Below, piece by piece: positions 51,178 to 61,055 of a stretch of DNA of 64,000 nucleotides. Source of the DNA: Chrysophaeum taylorii (taxonomy: Eukaryota; Sar; Pelagophyceae; Pelagomonadales; Pelagomonadaceae). Every line of letters begins with the position of its first letter. Positions within the stretch are counted from its first letter, which is position 1. The DNA lies in assembly GCA_029834535.1 (NCBI GenBank), contig JAQMWT010000188.1, forward strand, positions 23,789-87,788, in the 5' to 3' direction. Both the position numbers and the translations under genes were made by a program. A model generated the notes under the pieces. The model searched no databases. It saw only the letters and a program-made list of their open reading frames with translations, and had not been told where the DNA came from.

Positions 51178-51996
51178 CCAACAACCTTAAAAAACCGCCG
51201 CCATCCTCCCTTGCCTCAACCGTCGTCCTCCTACCAGCTGGAACTCACTCTCGAGAGAGCTGCTGTCGAGCGCTGCCGTCGGTCGACCTGCGGAGTTCCG
51301 GACCCGGAGAGAGAGAGAAGACCACACCACCACAATCGAAACGGTGACGTCACCGCTTGGACTCACTTGTTTCGTCGGCAAAGCAAAAGGAAAAAAGGTA
51401 GCTAAGGCAAAGGCAGGTAGGTCCCCACCACCTTTCCTCCCTACCATCCTTCCATCCAAGGGCCCGTCGTCGCGCCCGGAACTTTGTTGTTGTTGTTGTT
51501 GTTGTTAAGTCCCAGGCTCCGAGCGCCAGATTGGATGATGATCGTAGAGAGATAGTTGCAAGTTAATGCTTAACTCCACCAACTCCTCCGGCGAGGAGAG
51601 TGCGAGCGCACGGGCTTGGGGCGGCGCCGTTGTTGTTTAAAGGCGCGCACCCCACCCCACCCACTTAAATAAAAAATAAATGAATATATTGATGACGTTT
51701 TCTTTTTTTTTTGTTTGATTAATTTTGATCTTGACCCCCCCCGCACTGATGCTTTTTTAACCCTGGCGGAACGGAACGGCCGCCGACTCTCGTCACGAGG
51801 TGGAGCGGTCGGGCGACTTGTTGTTGTCTGGCGGGGCGGGTTCCTTTGGCGTCGTCGAGGGTGTTGCGTGCCACAGCAGGACCCCGAGCGTTGGGTGAGT
51901 CGCCCGCTCTCTCATCAGAGGCACACAGCAGCAGTCCCTGGACGCGGCGGTCCTACGACACCTCGTGTTATTGACGGACGGACGACTCAGAGGACG
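51178..51996. promoter_or_regulatory. Divergent region between anoctamin and PP2A genes
   Basis: 819 bp separate the two start codons. A GTT repeat at 51485-51506 and a T-rich AT tract near 51660-51725 are present. The PP2A frame is open upstream to 51715, but that extension has no resemblance to the family and is treated as untranslated. Confidence 0.5.
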
Positions 51997-52977
51997 ATGA
52001 ATGCCAAGACAGCTGGGCTCGACGAGCAGCTGGAGCGGGTGTATCGGAAGGAGGCGCTCGCAGAGACGGAAATAAAGTCTCTGTGCGAGATGGTGCGCGG
52101 GATATTGCGGGAGGAAAAGAACATGCAGCTGGTCCGCGCGCCCGTGGTGGTCGTCGGCGACATTCACGGCCAGTTCTACGACATGCTCGAGCTGTTCAAC
52201 ATCTCGGGGAAGCCTCCCTACACGAACTACCTCTTTCTGGGCGACTATGTTGACCGCGGGCACTACTCGCTCGAATGCGCGACGCTCGTCGTCCTCCTCA
52301 AGGCGCGATTTCCGCAGCGAGTGACGCTCATTCGGGGAAACCACGAGTCGCGGCAGATCACCCAGGTGTACGGGTTCTACGACGAGTGCCTACGCAAGTA
52401 CGGCAACGCCAACGTCTGGAAGGAGTTCACCTCCCTCTTCGACACGCTCCCGCTCTCGGCGGCGATAGAGAACCAGGTCTTTTGTCCTCACGCGGGCCTC
52501 TCGCCCTCCCTCGACACCGTCGACCATATCCAAACCCTGCACCGCTTCCAGGAAATCCCCCACGAGGGACCCATGTGCGACCTCGTCTGGTCGGACCCCG
52601 ACGAGCGCTGCGGTTGGGGCATATCTCCTCGCGGCGCGGGCTACACGTTTGGCGCCGACATCACCGAACAGTTCCTCCAGACCAACAACTTCAAATTCAT
52701 CGTCCGCGCGCATCAGCTCGTCATGGAGGGCTACTCCTGGACACATCCCAACACCTGCGTCACTGTCTTCTCCGCCCCGAACTACTGCTACAGATGCGGC
52801 AACATGGCGGCGATTATGGAAATCATGGACTCTATCGACACCCGCCCCGAGTTTGTTATGTGCGCCTCCTCTTCTTCTTTCCGTCCGTGCGTAAACTCTA
52901 TCCGCAGGTATGAAGCATCCCCCGAACAGGGCGACAAGAAGGAGCTCCAGCAGCGGATGCCTGACTACTTCCTCTAG
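51997..52977 (+). CDS. Serine/threonine protein phosphatase 2A catalytic subunit
   Basis: The start [20 protein letters not shown] at 51997 matches PP2Ac length (about 310 residues after splicing). All phosphoesterase motifs are present: GDIHGQF, GDYVDRG and RGNHE, with metal ligands Asp/His/Asn, then a distal His, YRCGN and the C-terminal DYFL whose Leu is carboxymethylated in PP2A. A 48-nt intron (52860-52907) is proposed. Removing it turns an odd Cys/Ser-rich insert into [12 protein letters not shown], like the family's 'FVQFDPAPRRGE'. Because the intron is in frame and stop-free, an unspliced product is also possible. One family position differs: HAGLSPS instead of HGGLSPS. It acts with A and B subunits in the cytosol and nucleus. 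Confidence 0.93.
   Translation: MNAKTAGLDEQLERVYRKEALAETEIKSLCEMVRGILREEKNMQLVRAPVVVVGDIHGQFYDMLELFNISGKPPYTNYLFLGDYVDRGHYSLECATLVVLLKARFPQRVTLIRGNHESRQITQVYGFYDECLRKYGNANVWKEFTSLFDTLPLSAAIENQVFCPHAGLSPSLDTVDHIQTLHRFQEIPHEGPMCDLVWSDPDERCGWGISPRGAGYTFGADITEQFLQTNNFKFIVRAHQLVMEGYSWTHPNTCVTVFSAPNYCYRCGNMAAIMEIMDSIDTRPEFVMCASSSSFRPCVNSIRRYEASPEQGDKKELQQRMPDYFL
52860..52907 (+). other. 48-nt intron in the PP2A gene
   Basis: GTGCGCCTCC to CTATCCGCAG, phase 2, divisible by three with no in-frame stop. Supported by restored family homology on removal. Confidence 0.75.
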
Positions 52978-53800
52978 GACGACCGACTACGACCCGTTAG
53001 AACCACCCGCCCGCCCACCGACCGTAATGGATACGCTGTCCCGAGCGACGAAACGAAACAAAACTCGCTCGGGCCGTCGCCGCCGCCCGAAACAAAGAAA
53101 GAAAGAAAGAAAGAAAGAAAAAAAAAAAAAAAAAAAAAAGCGTCTCGAGCGACGCCCCTTTTGACCTACTACTACTACTACCACCACTACTACTCCTCCT
53201 CCTCCGATATATATCAGCAGAAAAACCTCGTTCGCCCAACACCCACCCTCGCCATCTCACCCCAGTCTCGGCTTTTCGTGTCGAATACCAGCCTCGAGCT
53301 CTGTGGCCACCCTCTCCACCGTCGTCGTCGTCGTCGTTCCCTCCTCTCTCACTCTCACTATCTCTCATGCAGCCGCGCGCTCCGCTCAAAGCTGGGGCCC
53401 ATTCATATAGTCTCTGTTTGCTAGCACGCTTCGATTCTTAAGTTTCGCCTTCTGATACGAGGAGCTCGTGGTGGCGGTGGCGGATTCTTCTTCGTCGGCG
53501 CGCAATTTTGCTTGATTGTGTAAGTTAGCCCCGCTTGGAACTTGGAACGGCATGCTGCTGATAAACGAAGACGGCATCCGCACGGAGGACTTTTATTATC
53601 TGCACACATGCGGTATCTCGCTCGCGCTATGTTATGATAATGACGTGCCTCATGGCGCGGCGCCGCCTTTGTGCTGTGCACTTAGGAACCCCCCTTAGTT
53701 GGTAGTTCTTCCTTGTTTGGCTCGTGTTCTTCTTCTTCCTGCTTGATGATGTGTGTGGCGCGCAAAAAAAAAAAATCTCTTTCTGCAGAACATATGGATA
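52978..53800. other. Convergent intergenic region
   Basis: Between the 3' ends of the PP2A and K+ channel genes. Contains a GAAA microsatellite running into a 20-base poly-A (53096-53139), TAC/TCC trinucleotide runs near 53165-53205 and a GTC run near 53317-53338. No gene supported. Confidence 0.6.
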
Positions 53801-55222
53801 TTATCGCGTCGGTGTGGTTGAGTCGACGGTCCGCGCTTCGCTGATTTCGTGTTGCGAAAAGGCGCCATCCGGTGCGGCGGCGGCGCGGGTGTTGACAATC
53901 GCGGCCAAAACGGCTGCACTTTTCGAGGTGATGTCGCGGTGCATTAATTTCGCCTTGGCACCATCGATGCGAGCTCGTCTCGCCTTAGGCTCCCAGATAC
54001 TCGCGAACCATTCTTCGTACGAAATGCCCTCGAGCGGGGCGTCAATGACCGCGGGAGCAACCGCAGTCGTTTTCGTTCCCTCGGGTCGCTCCTGGCTGTC
54101 GAAATGACGGTGCTGCAGAAAGTGAAAAAGATCCTCGGTGCTGATGTCCGAGTGGTCGTCGTCGCCGCCTTTGGCTGTCCAGTGAAAGATACGCCGGATG
54201 GCGAGGAGGACCTCGCTGTCGACGAGTTTGCCCTTGAGAAGCGCGTCGACGATGTAGTCAGACTCGGTGAGCTCGGGCGCGGAGATCTCGGGAGCACTGT
54301 AGACCTTCTGGAGCATGAGCTCTTCGAGGTCTGGTAGTGCAAAGCGACCCTCGCGGACCTTGCGTCTCGTGCGGACGACGAGGATTTCGGAGATGGTATT
54401 GGCAACGACGACGACCAGGACAAGGGACGCCGTGCAAAAAAAGAGCTTCTGGCGGTTGCTCGTCGGATGCAGGTCGCCGTAGCCGACGGTCGTGACGGTG
54501 ACGACAGTGAAGTAAATACTCTCGACCTGGATTCGTGAGATACGTAGGCTGGAAGCCAGCTTCGGAGTACAGACACATCCAACAAAAAAACAAACGTGCT
54601 GCGAGAGAGAAGACAACGCATCGCGCGCAAAAAAAAAGACTCTGCTCCGAACAACAGTGTATCCCATGTCGATGGAGCCGTAGGCGAACATCAAGCCAAT
54701 AAGCAACAAGGTCGGCGCGAGCTTGAGCAGGTAGCGCCGCGGGTAGTTGATCATGGCGTTGACCTGCTCGGGGCTGTACGTCTCGATCGGGAGGGCCTCG
54801 ACGTTGACGAGCTTGATGCCAACTCTCGCAAACAGATTGACGTGATGTTCGTTAATCCACTGCTGCATGTAGGTCGCATACTTAGACAGCTTGGAAAAGA
54901 TCGAAATGATTCCAACGACGATCATAGGGCAGGTCGCGACTTTGCCGAGTTTGGTTGCGGGCGCGATGTCGCCGTATCCCACTGTTGTCACGGTTGTTGT
55001 CAGGAAGTACACAGCGTCGGTGAAGGTCCAGTCCTCGACGGCATAGAAAAATGTGCAGCACGAGATGTAATACGCCGTGATAAGCAGCACATCTTCGCAG
55101 AATTCTTTCATGTTCAGTCGCGTCAAACCTACGTACGCACTTTTCCCTCGGACGACATCAACCTGCTGCTGCTGCTGCTGCTGCTGGAGTGCTGCTCCTG
55201 AGGACGTGGATGGCTCTTGCAT
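53801..55222 (-). CDS. Two-pore-loop potassium channel
   Basis: Start chosen at the ATG at 55222 (MQEPSTSSG), just inside a polypyrimidine-rich leader; the frame upstream is low complexity. A run of eight Gln follows. Two pore loops carry TTVTTVGYGDIAP and VTVTTVGYGDLHP, both with a perfect K+ selectivity filter. They are flanked by hydrophobic helices in the 2TM-P-2TM-P order of tandem-pore (TPK/K2P) channels. An intron of about 120 nt (about 54654-54533) is proposed. Its removal joins SIDMGYT directly to VESIYFTVVTVTTVGYGD and removes a Phe/Cys-rich insert. The C-terminus is cytosolic and may hold a degenerate EF-hand-like segment (DISTEDLFHFL...ISYEEWFASI). No S4 voltage sensor is present. 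Divergent from fumarase. Confidence 0.88.
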   Translation of the reverse strand: MQEPSTSSGAALQQQQQQQQVDVVRGKSAYVGLTRLNMKEFCEDVLLITAYYISCCTFFYAVEDWTFTDAVYFLTTTVTTVGYGDIAPATKLGKVATCPMIVVGIISIFSKLSKYATYMQQWINEHHVNLFARVGIKLVNVEALPIETYSPEQVNAMINYPRRYLLKLAPTLLLIGLMFAYGSIDMGYTVVRSRVFFFARDALSSLSQHVCFFVGCVCTPKLASSLRISRIQVESIYFTVVTVTTVGYGDLHPTSNRQKLFFCTASLVLVVVVANTISEILVVRTRRKVREGRFALPDLEELMLQKVYSAPEISAPELTESDYIVDALLKGKLVDSEVLLAIRRIFHWTAKGGDDDHSDISTEDLFHFLQHRHFDSQERPEGTKTTAVAPAVIDAPLEGISYEEWFASIWEPKARRARIDGAKAKLMHRDITSKSAAVLAAIVNTRAAAAPDGAFSQHEISEARTVDSTTPTR

Positions 55223-55414
55223 CCAAAGAAAGAAAGAAAGAAAGAAAGAAAGGATTAGGACGGCGAGTCCTTCGCCGCGTCGTGTTGCCCCATAGGATAC
55301 CAAGTCTTTTTTTTCGTCAGTTACACGACAGCAAAAAAAACTAGGGTTTTTGTAAATGGTTGACTGCCGCGAGGGTTTGGGAGTGTGGGTGTGTTCGGGG
55401 AGCGAGAAGGAAGA
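55223..55414. promoter_or_regulatory. Divergent promoter region with GAAA repeat
   Basis: 192 bp between the K+ channel and fumarase starts. Contains AAAG repeats at 55226-55251. Confidence 0.5.
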
Positions 55415-57168
55415 ATGAAACGGGTGGTGGGCGCTGTGGGCCGCCGCGCACTCGTCGTCGCCGGGCGGCGAGGTCTCAGCACCGCGCAGGAGAAACCTTT
55501 CTACTACCAGGACCTGTTCGAGCTGCCTTTGAAGAGTACGGTGCCGTATCGAAAGGTCGAAGGCAGCGAGCAATGGGTCTCGACGGTCGTGGGGCCGCGT
55601 GGCGAGGAGTTTCTGCGGGTCGATCCCGAGGCGCTCACGGTAATCACCACGGAGGCGATGACAGACATCGCGCATCTGTACGTTATGGCGCGAGACCGAC
55701 CCTCAGTCATCTCCATACGATCCTTAGGTTGCGTCCGAAGCACCTCGAGCAGCTGGCGTCGATACTGGAAGATCCGGAGGCTTCGGAGAACGATCGTTTC
55801 GTGGCGTTGGAGCTGTTGAAGAACGCGAACATTGCGGCGAGCATGGTGTTGCCGGGATGCCAGGATACGGGAACAGGCATCGTGATGGCAAAGCGCGGGG
55901 GTCGAGTGGTGACGGACGGGGACGACGAGGCTCGGCTCGCTGGGGGCGTCTACGAAACCTACGGGCGTCGTAACTTGCGGTATTCGCAGGTGGCTCCGAA
56001 ATCAATGTTCGAGGAGGCCAACACCAAGACGAATCTGCCGGCGCAGATCGAGGTGTACGGGACGCCGGGCGACGAGTATCACTTCCTCTTTATCGCCAAG
56101 GGCGGCGGCAGCGCCAACAAGACCTTCTTGTACCAACAAACCAAGGCTCTGCTCAACGAGGCGAGTCTCGAGGCGTTTGTGGAAGAGAAAATAAAGTCGC
56201 TCGGGACGGCCGCGTGTCCGCCGTACCACCTCGCGCTCGTCGTCGGCGGGTTGTCGGCCGAGATGACGCTCAAGACGGTCAAGCTCGCGTCGACGAAATA
56301 TCTCGATGGTCTCGCGACGGAGGGCAACGAGCACGGCGTCGCGTTCCGCGACCTCGAATGGGAGGAGCGCATTCTCGAACTCACGCGTCGGCTCGGAATT
56401 GGCGCGCAGTTTGGGGGAAAGTACTTCTGTCACGACGTCCGCGTGGTGCGATTACCTCGGCACGGAGCGAGCTGCCCGGTTGGCATCGGGGTCTCGTGCT
56501 CGGCCGACCGACAGGCCCTCGGAAAGATCACCAAGGACGGCGTCTTTGTGGAACAGCTCGAGACGGATCCCGGCAAGTACCTCCCGGAGGTTAGCGAGTC
56601 GCACGTCTCGTCGGGCGTCGTCGAGGTCGACCTGAATCGACCCATGGCCGAGATCAGGCAGCAGCTCTCTTCCTACCCGATCGCGACAAGACTTTCTTTG
56701 ACGGGTACGATTGTCGTCGCCCGCGACATCGCCCACGCAAAAATCAAAGAACGACTCGACGCGGGACTCGGCTTGCCCAAATACTTGAAGGACCACATCG
56801 TCTACTACGCCGGCCCGGCCAAGACGCCAAAAGGCTACGCCTCGGGCTCCTTTGGCCCTACGACCGCCGGTCGAATGGATTCCTACGTCGCCCCCTTCAT
56901 GGAGGCGGGCGGGAGCTTCGTCACGCTCGCAAAGGGCAACCGCAGCAAACAGGTCTCCGCGGCCTGCAAGAAATACGGCGGATTCTACCTCGGCTCCATC
57001 GGCGGACCTGCTGCCATCCTTGCGAAGAACAACATCACAAGCGTCGAGGTCCTCGAATACCCCGAGCTCGGCATGGAGGCCGTATGGAAGATCGACGTCA
57101 CCAAATTCCCGGCCTTCATTGTCGTCAACGACAAGGGCGACGACTTTTTCCACAAGTGGCTAGGCTAA
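55415..57168 (+). CDS. Class I fumarate hydratase (4Fe-4S), mitochondrial-type leader
   Basis: Exons 55415-55677 and 55728-57168 join in phase over a 50-nt intron, giving 567 residues. The N-terminus [20 protein letters not shown] is an Arg-rich amphipathic presequence. Class I fumarase landmarks follow: [17 protein letters not shown] (first cluster Cys), [33 protein letters not shown], and [19 protein letters not shown] (further Cys). In the C-terminal beta domain are [29 protein letters not shown] and [13 protein letters not shown]. The enzyme interconverts fumarate and malate in the TCA cycle with an oxygen-sensitive [4Fe-4S] cluster. Class I forms are typical of bacteria, kinetoplastids, apicomplexans and some algae, unlike the cluster-free class II of animals and plants. 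Confidence 0.95.
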
Positions 57169-57990
57169 TAAAGAAAGAATATGCGGGTGGGTGGGGGGAT
57201 CGACGCCACTAGTATTAACTTCCCGATGTTGGCAGTGTTGCCAACGACCACAACGGCCATATGCCGGCATCGTCTCCCAATTTTTATCGGCCCACTCACT
57301 CGCGAAACAACAAAGTCACCCGGAAAAAAGAAAATATAACATTATCGTGCGTGTTCGTGGAACTTCTCGTGTCTCGGTTTGTTGTCTCCCCCTCTTTGTG
57401 CGGCGCGTATGTCTCGTGTTGGTTGTTGCTGGCTGTTGTTTCCGACCGACGTCGTGTGCAGCAATATAATTTACATGTGATTCTCGACGAAGGTGTGGTG
57501 GGTACTTTTTGCTTTAATTATATAAAAGGCGACGGCTATTATCGAGGGAGCGCGCTACGGAGATGTGGGGTAGCACGGAAGGGATGGAGCTGCGGCTGCC
57601 TAAGCGGCAGTTTATTTATTTATTTATTTATTACAATCCCGGGTGCGATGGAGGACGGTGCCTCATGAATCCTGAGCCTTGCGAGGGCATCCGCTCTCCT
57701 CGCAGAGCATTTAGCATGCAGTGGTAAGTCACCTGGGAAACCATCCCGTCTCATCATGAACGTCTGGAAGTATTTAATTCGGGGAATGAAAGGTTATGTT
57801 CCCTATATCCTCAGAACACGACAGGCGGCATCTAGAACTACACGAGAAAGGTTATTAAGTGTATAGTGCTACATACCTCGGGACGCGCTAGACCATGATG
57901 ATGAGCTTGAGCACAAATCAGAGGACTAATTGACTGTGTAGAAAGGAAGAAGAAGGGTAAGGAAGAGATCACGTTCGCAACGGACGGATA
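57169..57990. other. Intergenic and possible left end of the copia-type element
   Basis: No gene supported. A TTTA repeat lies at 57609-57631. The element's 3' LTR should lie hereabouts, but the partner LTR is beyond the right edge, so the boundary cannot be set. Confidence 0.4.
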
Positions 57991-58158
57991 AGGGTAAGAG
58001 GTAGCAGATTTCTCTGCACCCCCTCGAGATGTCCCAAGCACAAGGTGCGACTATAGAACATCTCTGGAGAAAGATGATGATGAAGGAACGAAAAAGGAGA
58101 ATATAGTCTTGATGGTCGCAGAGGCCACATACGAAGCATCAAGAGTGTAGAAGGTGTC

Positions 58159-59102
58159 TTAGGGCTTGGACTTGGTGGAGCTGAGAGTCGATTTGACGCT
58201 TTTGAACAGAGCATTACGAAACACAGGTACGACAGACAGTGTGTTAGGGCTATCTGAGGTGGTGGACATCGTTACTGGTTCGAGAGTATCGGTATCGTCG
58301 TCGTCAGCTTCTGCTGTAAGGTGGTGAACACCAATAGCAGAATGGTGTGGTACCATGCGAAACGTGAGTGCAAGTAAAGCATTCAGTATGGATGGCACCA
58401 GCGAGTCAAGTTGTAGGGTGTCCAGTTGGTTTTCCAAGAAGTTGGACTCAGCGAACGGAGCCGAGAAGCTACAAGAGTCTTCCGATTCACGTGAGAGCGG
58501 AATGCTCTGAATGCATGAGAGCAACTTGTCACGCAGATGAAGGAGGTGATCGTCCGGGGAGAGTGGTTGGCGGCATATTGGTCATGAGCGGTAAGAGTTA
58601 AGCGAGACAACAGCTCTGTGATCTTGTACAGTGTTATAAGTAACACGTGCGCGTTGGCTGTAGGAGGAAAGAGCCGGTTCTCCAGGGAGGTGATTGAAGC
58701 AATGGCAGCCTGTAGATCTGTGCGTAGAGATAGATTCTCAGCACTGAGAGTGTTGATCTTGCGAACGTGTATTCGAAGAGTTTCCTGGAGTTGTTCGACT
58801 TGTGGACGCAATGCATCGAAATCATCAAGCTAAGCAGAAGGCGCAGGGTGTGTCGATGGCGAAGACATCTCCAGAGTAGGGTCTGATGTGGAGAGTGAGT
58901 AGTTTAACGACGTTTCGGTCAACACATGCTGTGCAAGTAGGGGGTGTTTCGCGTTTAAAAAGCGCAGAAAGTCTTGATGTTCTGCCTGAGTATAAGTGGG
59001 GCCGAACATTACATCCAGGAGTGACGGCGGTTTTGTATCATCTGAAGATGATACGTAGTCGTCAAGATGTTGTACCCACGATTGGGCAACAGTGGTAACC
59101 AC
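58159..59102 (-). pseudogene. Coiled-coil reading frame downstream of copia pol
   Basis: Open from 59102 (VAQSWVQHLDDYVSSSDDTK) through the SLNY motif at 58900, a TAG near 58831, then LRPQVEQLQETLRIHVRKIN and SAENLSLRTDLQAAIASITS, a convincing coiled coil. A frame change leads to a Ser/Thr-rich tail ending at 58159. Unrecognised; possibly an accessory or displaced Gag-like frame of the element. Confidence 0.45.
58900..58920 (-). repeat. SLNY 21-bp motif, site 1
   Basis: TAGTTTAACGACGTTTCGGT then C on the plus strand; reads TETSLNY on the minus strand, in the coiled-coil frame. Confidence 0.9.
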
Positions 59103-59105
59103 AGG

Positions 59106-60140
59106 TTAGAATTTGGAGGGCTTGAACATAGCCTGAGCTTTGCGACTCTGTGTTCGAACAAGAGTCACAAGGAAATTAAGATGCTCAAGGTGCATCTGTG
59201 TTATAAGCCGAAGATCCAGTGCGAATGGCAGCTGTGTAGTGGGATCTATGGATGTATCGGATACGGATAAGACCAAGTTAAAAAGTGACGGGTGCTGAGC
59301 TAGCATACTGGCCAAAAGAGTATATGACTCCCTTGGCAAATGATAGATGCGTATGAGGGTAGCGCGTATATGACCAGCTGAGCGCGCATCACGAGGGAAT
59401 TGGAAGAAAGTATCATTGCGAGCACATACGGTAGGTTGTATAGGCACCTGATCAGTATTGTGGCAAGCAAAGCACACACCCATAGTAATAGCAGAGATGG
59501 GGATGTGACCATTCTTCTTATGGTCGTCCGTGTTGAGGTGACTCAGCACTTCGGTGGGGAGTTCACGAGGTGTTTGTGCCTTGGAACTGTACGTGGTCGA
59601 GACGAGGAAAGTCGGTTGTCCGAGATCATTGAGGCATTGCGTACAAAAGGACGACAAAATGAAACGTTCGCGTTTGGGGCCTCTATAGCAGCCAATAGAA
59701 GCAATAGCAGGAGCAGCCTCCCAAGGTATAGTAATGGGTAAGCGCATGGATATGAATGTGGTCAGTTCCACAAACAATGAGAAGTCAGTAGACTCATAGA
59801 CGGAGTGTAGGGCAGTGATGAGTTCCACTCGCATAAAAGTAGAGAGAAATGGGGTAACAGGGACACGGAAGTTCTCCAGGAGAGAGATTCCTCGTTCGTA
59901 CAAAGCATAGTCCATGCTGAGGCCGACCTGGAGCGTTAGCGATTGAGTTAAGATATGTTCGGCTGGTGTCGGTGCAACAGCAGCAGCCTGTGGGGTAGAA
60001 GTAGCAGTAGTCATGGGTTGTCGCTTTTGCGACAACCTGGGAGAAGGTTCGGCCGTGGAGAGCGAGCGTGGGACTGTCCTTCGAACGACTGGGGAGATGC
60101 CGCGGCCACGGGAGTGCCAAGAAAATGACATGAGCGACAC
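59106..60140 (-). CDS. Uncharacterised 300-345-residue frame downstream of copia RNase H
   Basis: Open for 344 codons; the ATG at 60014 (MTTATSTPQAAAVAPTPAEH) is a likelier start than 60140. Mostly helical and hydrophobic, with MRVELITALHSVYESTDFSL, PREYTLL-type Leu segments and the Cys pairs CTQC and CFACH that might bind metal. No membrane span is clear and nothing resembles known copia proteins or an envelope. Extra frames after pol exist in some copia-type elements; whether this is one, or a Gag from a fused second element, is open. Confidence 0.45.
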   Translation of the reverse strand: MSLMSFSWHSRGRGISPVVRRTVPRSLSTAEPSPRLSQKRQPMTTATSTPQAAAVAPTPAEHILTQSLTLQVGLSMDYALYERGISLLENFRVPVTPFLSTFMRVELITALHSVYESTDFSLFVELTTFISMRLPITIPWEAAPAIASIGCYRGPKRERFILSSFCTQCLNDLGQPTFLVSTTYSSKAQTPRELPTEVLSHLNTDDHKKNGHIPISAITMGVCFACHNTDQVPIQPTVCARNDTFFQFPRDARSAGHIRATLIRIYHLPRESYTLLASMLAQHPSLFNLVLSVSDTSIDPTTQLPFALDLRLITQMHLEHLNFLVTLVRTQSRKAQAMFKPSKF

Positions 60141-60193
60141 TCACACGCGTACAAAAAAAATAAAAATGTGGCAAAAGAAGGTAGGGCCAGGGC

Positions 60194-60214
60194 TAGTTTA
60201 ACGACGTTGCGGTC
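60194..60214 (-). repeat. SLNY 21-bp motif, site 2
   Basis: TAGTTTAACGACGTTGCGGT then C. Reads TATSLN followed by TAG, in the frame of the RNase H TKPL end, eleven codons or so after a TGA. Confidence 0.9.
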
Positions 60215-60221
60215 ACTAGGA

Positions 60222-60859
60222 TTAGGAATCTTCAATCCTGTAAAGGCTTGTCATCAGAGGCATGATGCATACCGAGTAGAGAACGAAAAGTGGAGAACTC
60301 GGCAGCAAGTGGCTTTGTAAACCATCAGCCACGTTTAGCTTGCCGGGAACATGATGGACTCGTACTTTCTGTAGCGAGATGTACTCACGGATCTTAAACC
60401 ATATGGTCGACAGTGCCTTGGAGCGAGATGATCCATCTGGGTTATTAGAGGTGTGAACAGCAGCAGCATTGTCAGACAAGAGAGGTAGGCTTCTGATGAA
60501 GCGCATATCTTCAGCAATTGGGTTGTCATTGTCATCGAAATCAACAGGATCAGCGGTGTTCTCACCATTAACAATGTTGACGTAGAAGGCGGGGTTGACG
60601 ACAAAGGAGAGTTCCAACAGCAGCTTGCGTAGCCAAACAGCTTCATCAGCACAAATACTAAGGGCAATCAACTCAGCTTCGTGAGTTGAGCAGGAGACAA
60701 TCGGTTGTAACTTACTTTTCCAACAGATAAGGCAGTTGAAAACAAACCCGGTGGTAGATTTCCTTCCTGTGCTAAGGAAGGGGCATTGTCAGCGTCGACC
60801 ATGGCAACTAAGGGATCAAACTGGCCAGTGGATACATCCTGCGGTTGGTAGTCGACCAC
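60222..60859 (-). pseudogene. Ty1/copia RNase H
   Basis: EAELIALSICADEAVWLRKL, LLSDNAAAVHTSNNP, and KIREYISLQKVRVHHVPGKL followed by NVADG match the 'EAEy.Al......W...Ll', 'DN.a.i...' and 'H....iRe.v......v.yvpt..n.AD.lTK' blocks of copia RNase H. The TKPL end is one frame off (TKPLAAEFSTFRSLLG), and another frame break lies near 60680. Confidence 0.85.
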
Positions 60860-61055
60860 AGTGGAGAGATCGATTCTATTAGCGGAAACAGTGCGAAGGT
60901 GAGCTTCAATAGCATTACCTTTAGGATGGAACCAGAGGCGAAGTGAGCGGTTTTCCGGCTACCTCAGGTAGCGGAGTAGCTGTTCTAGCATTTGGACGTG
61001 AACATACGTGGGTGCATGCATACCACGCGAACATCTGCCCAAGGCTTGCGAGAAG

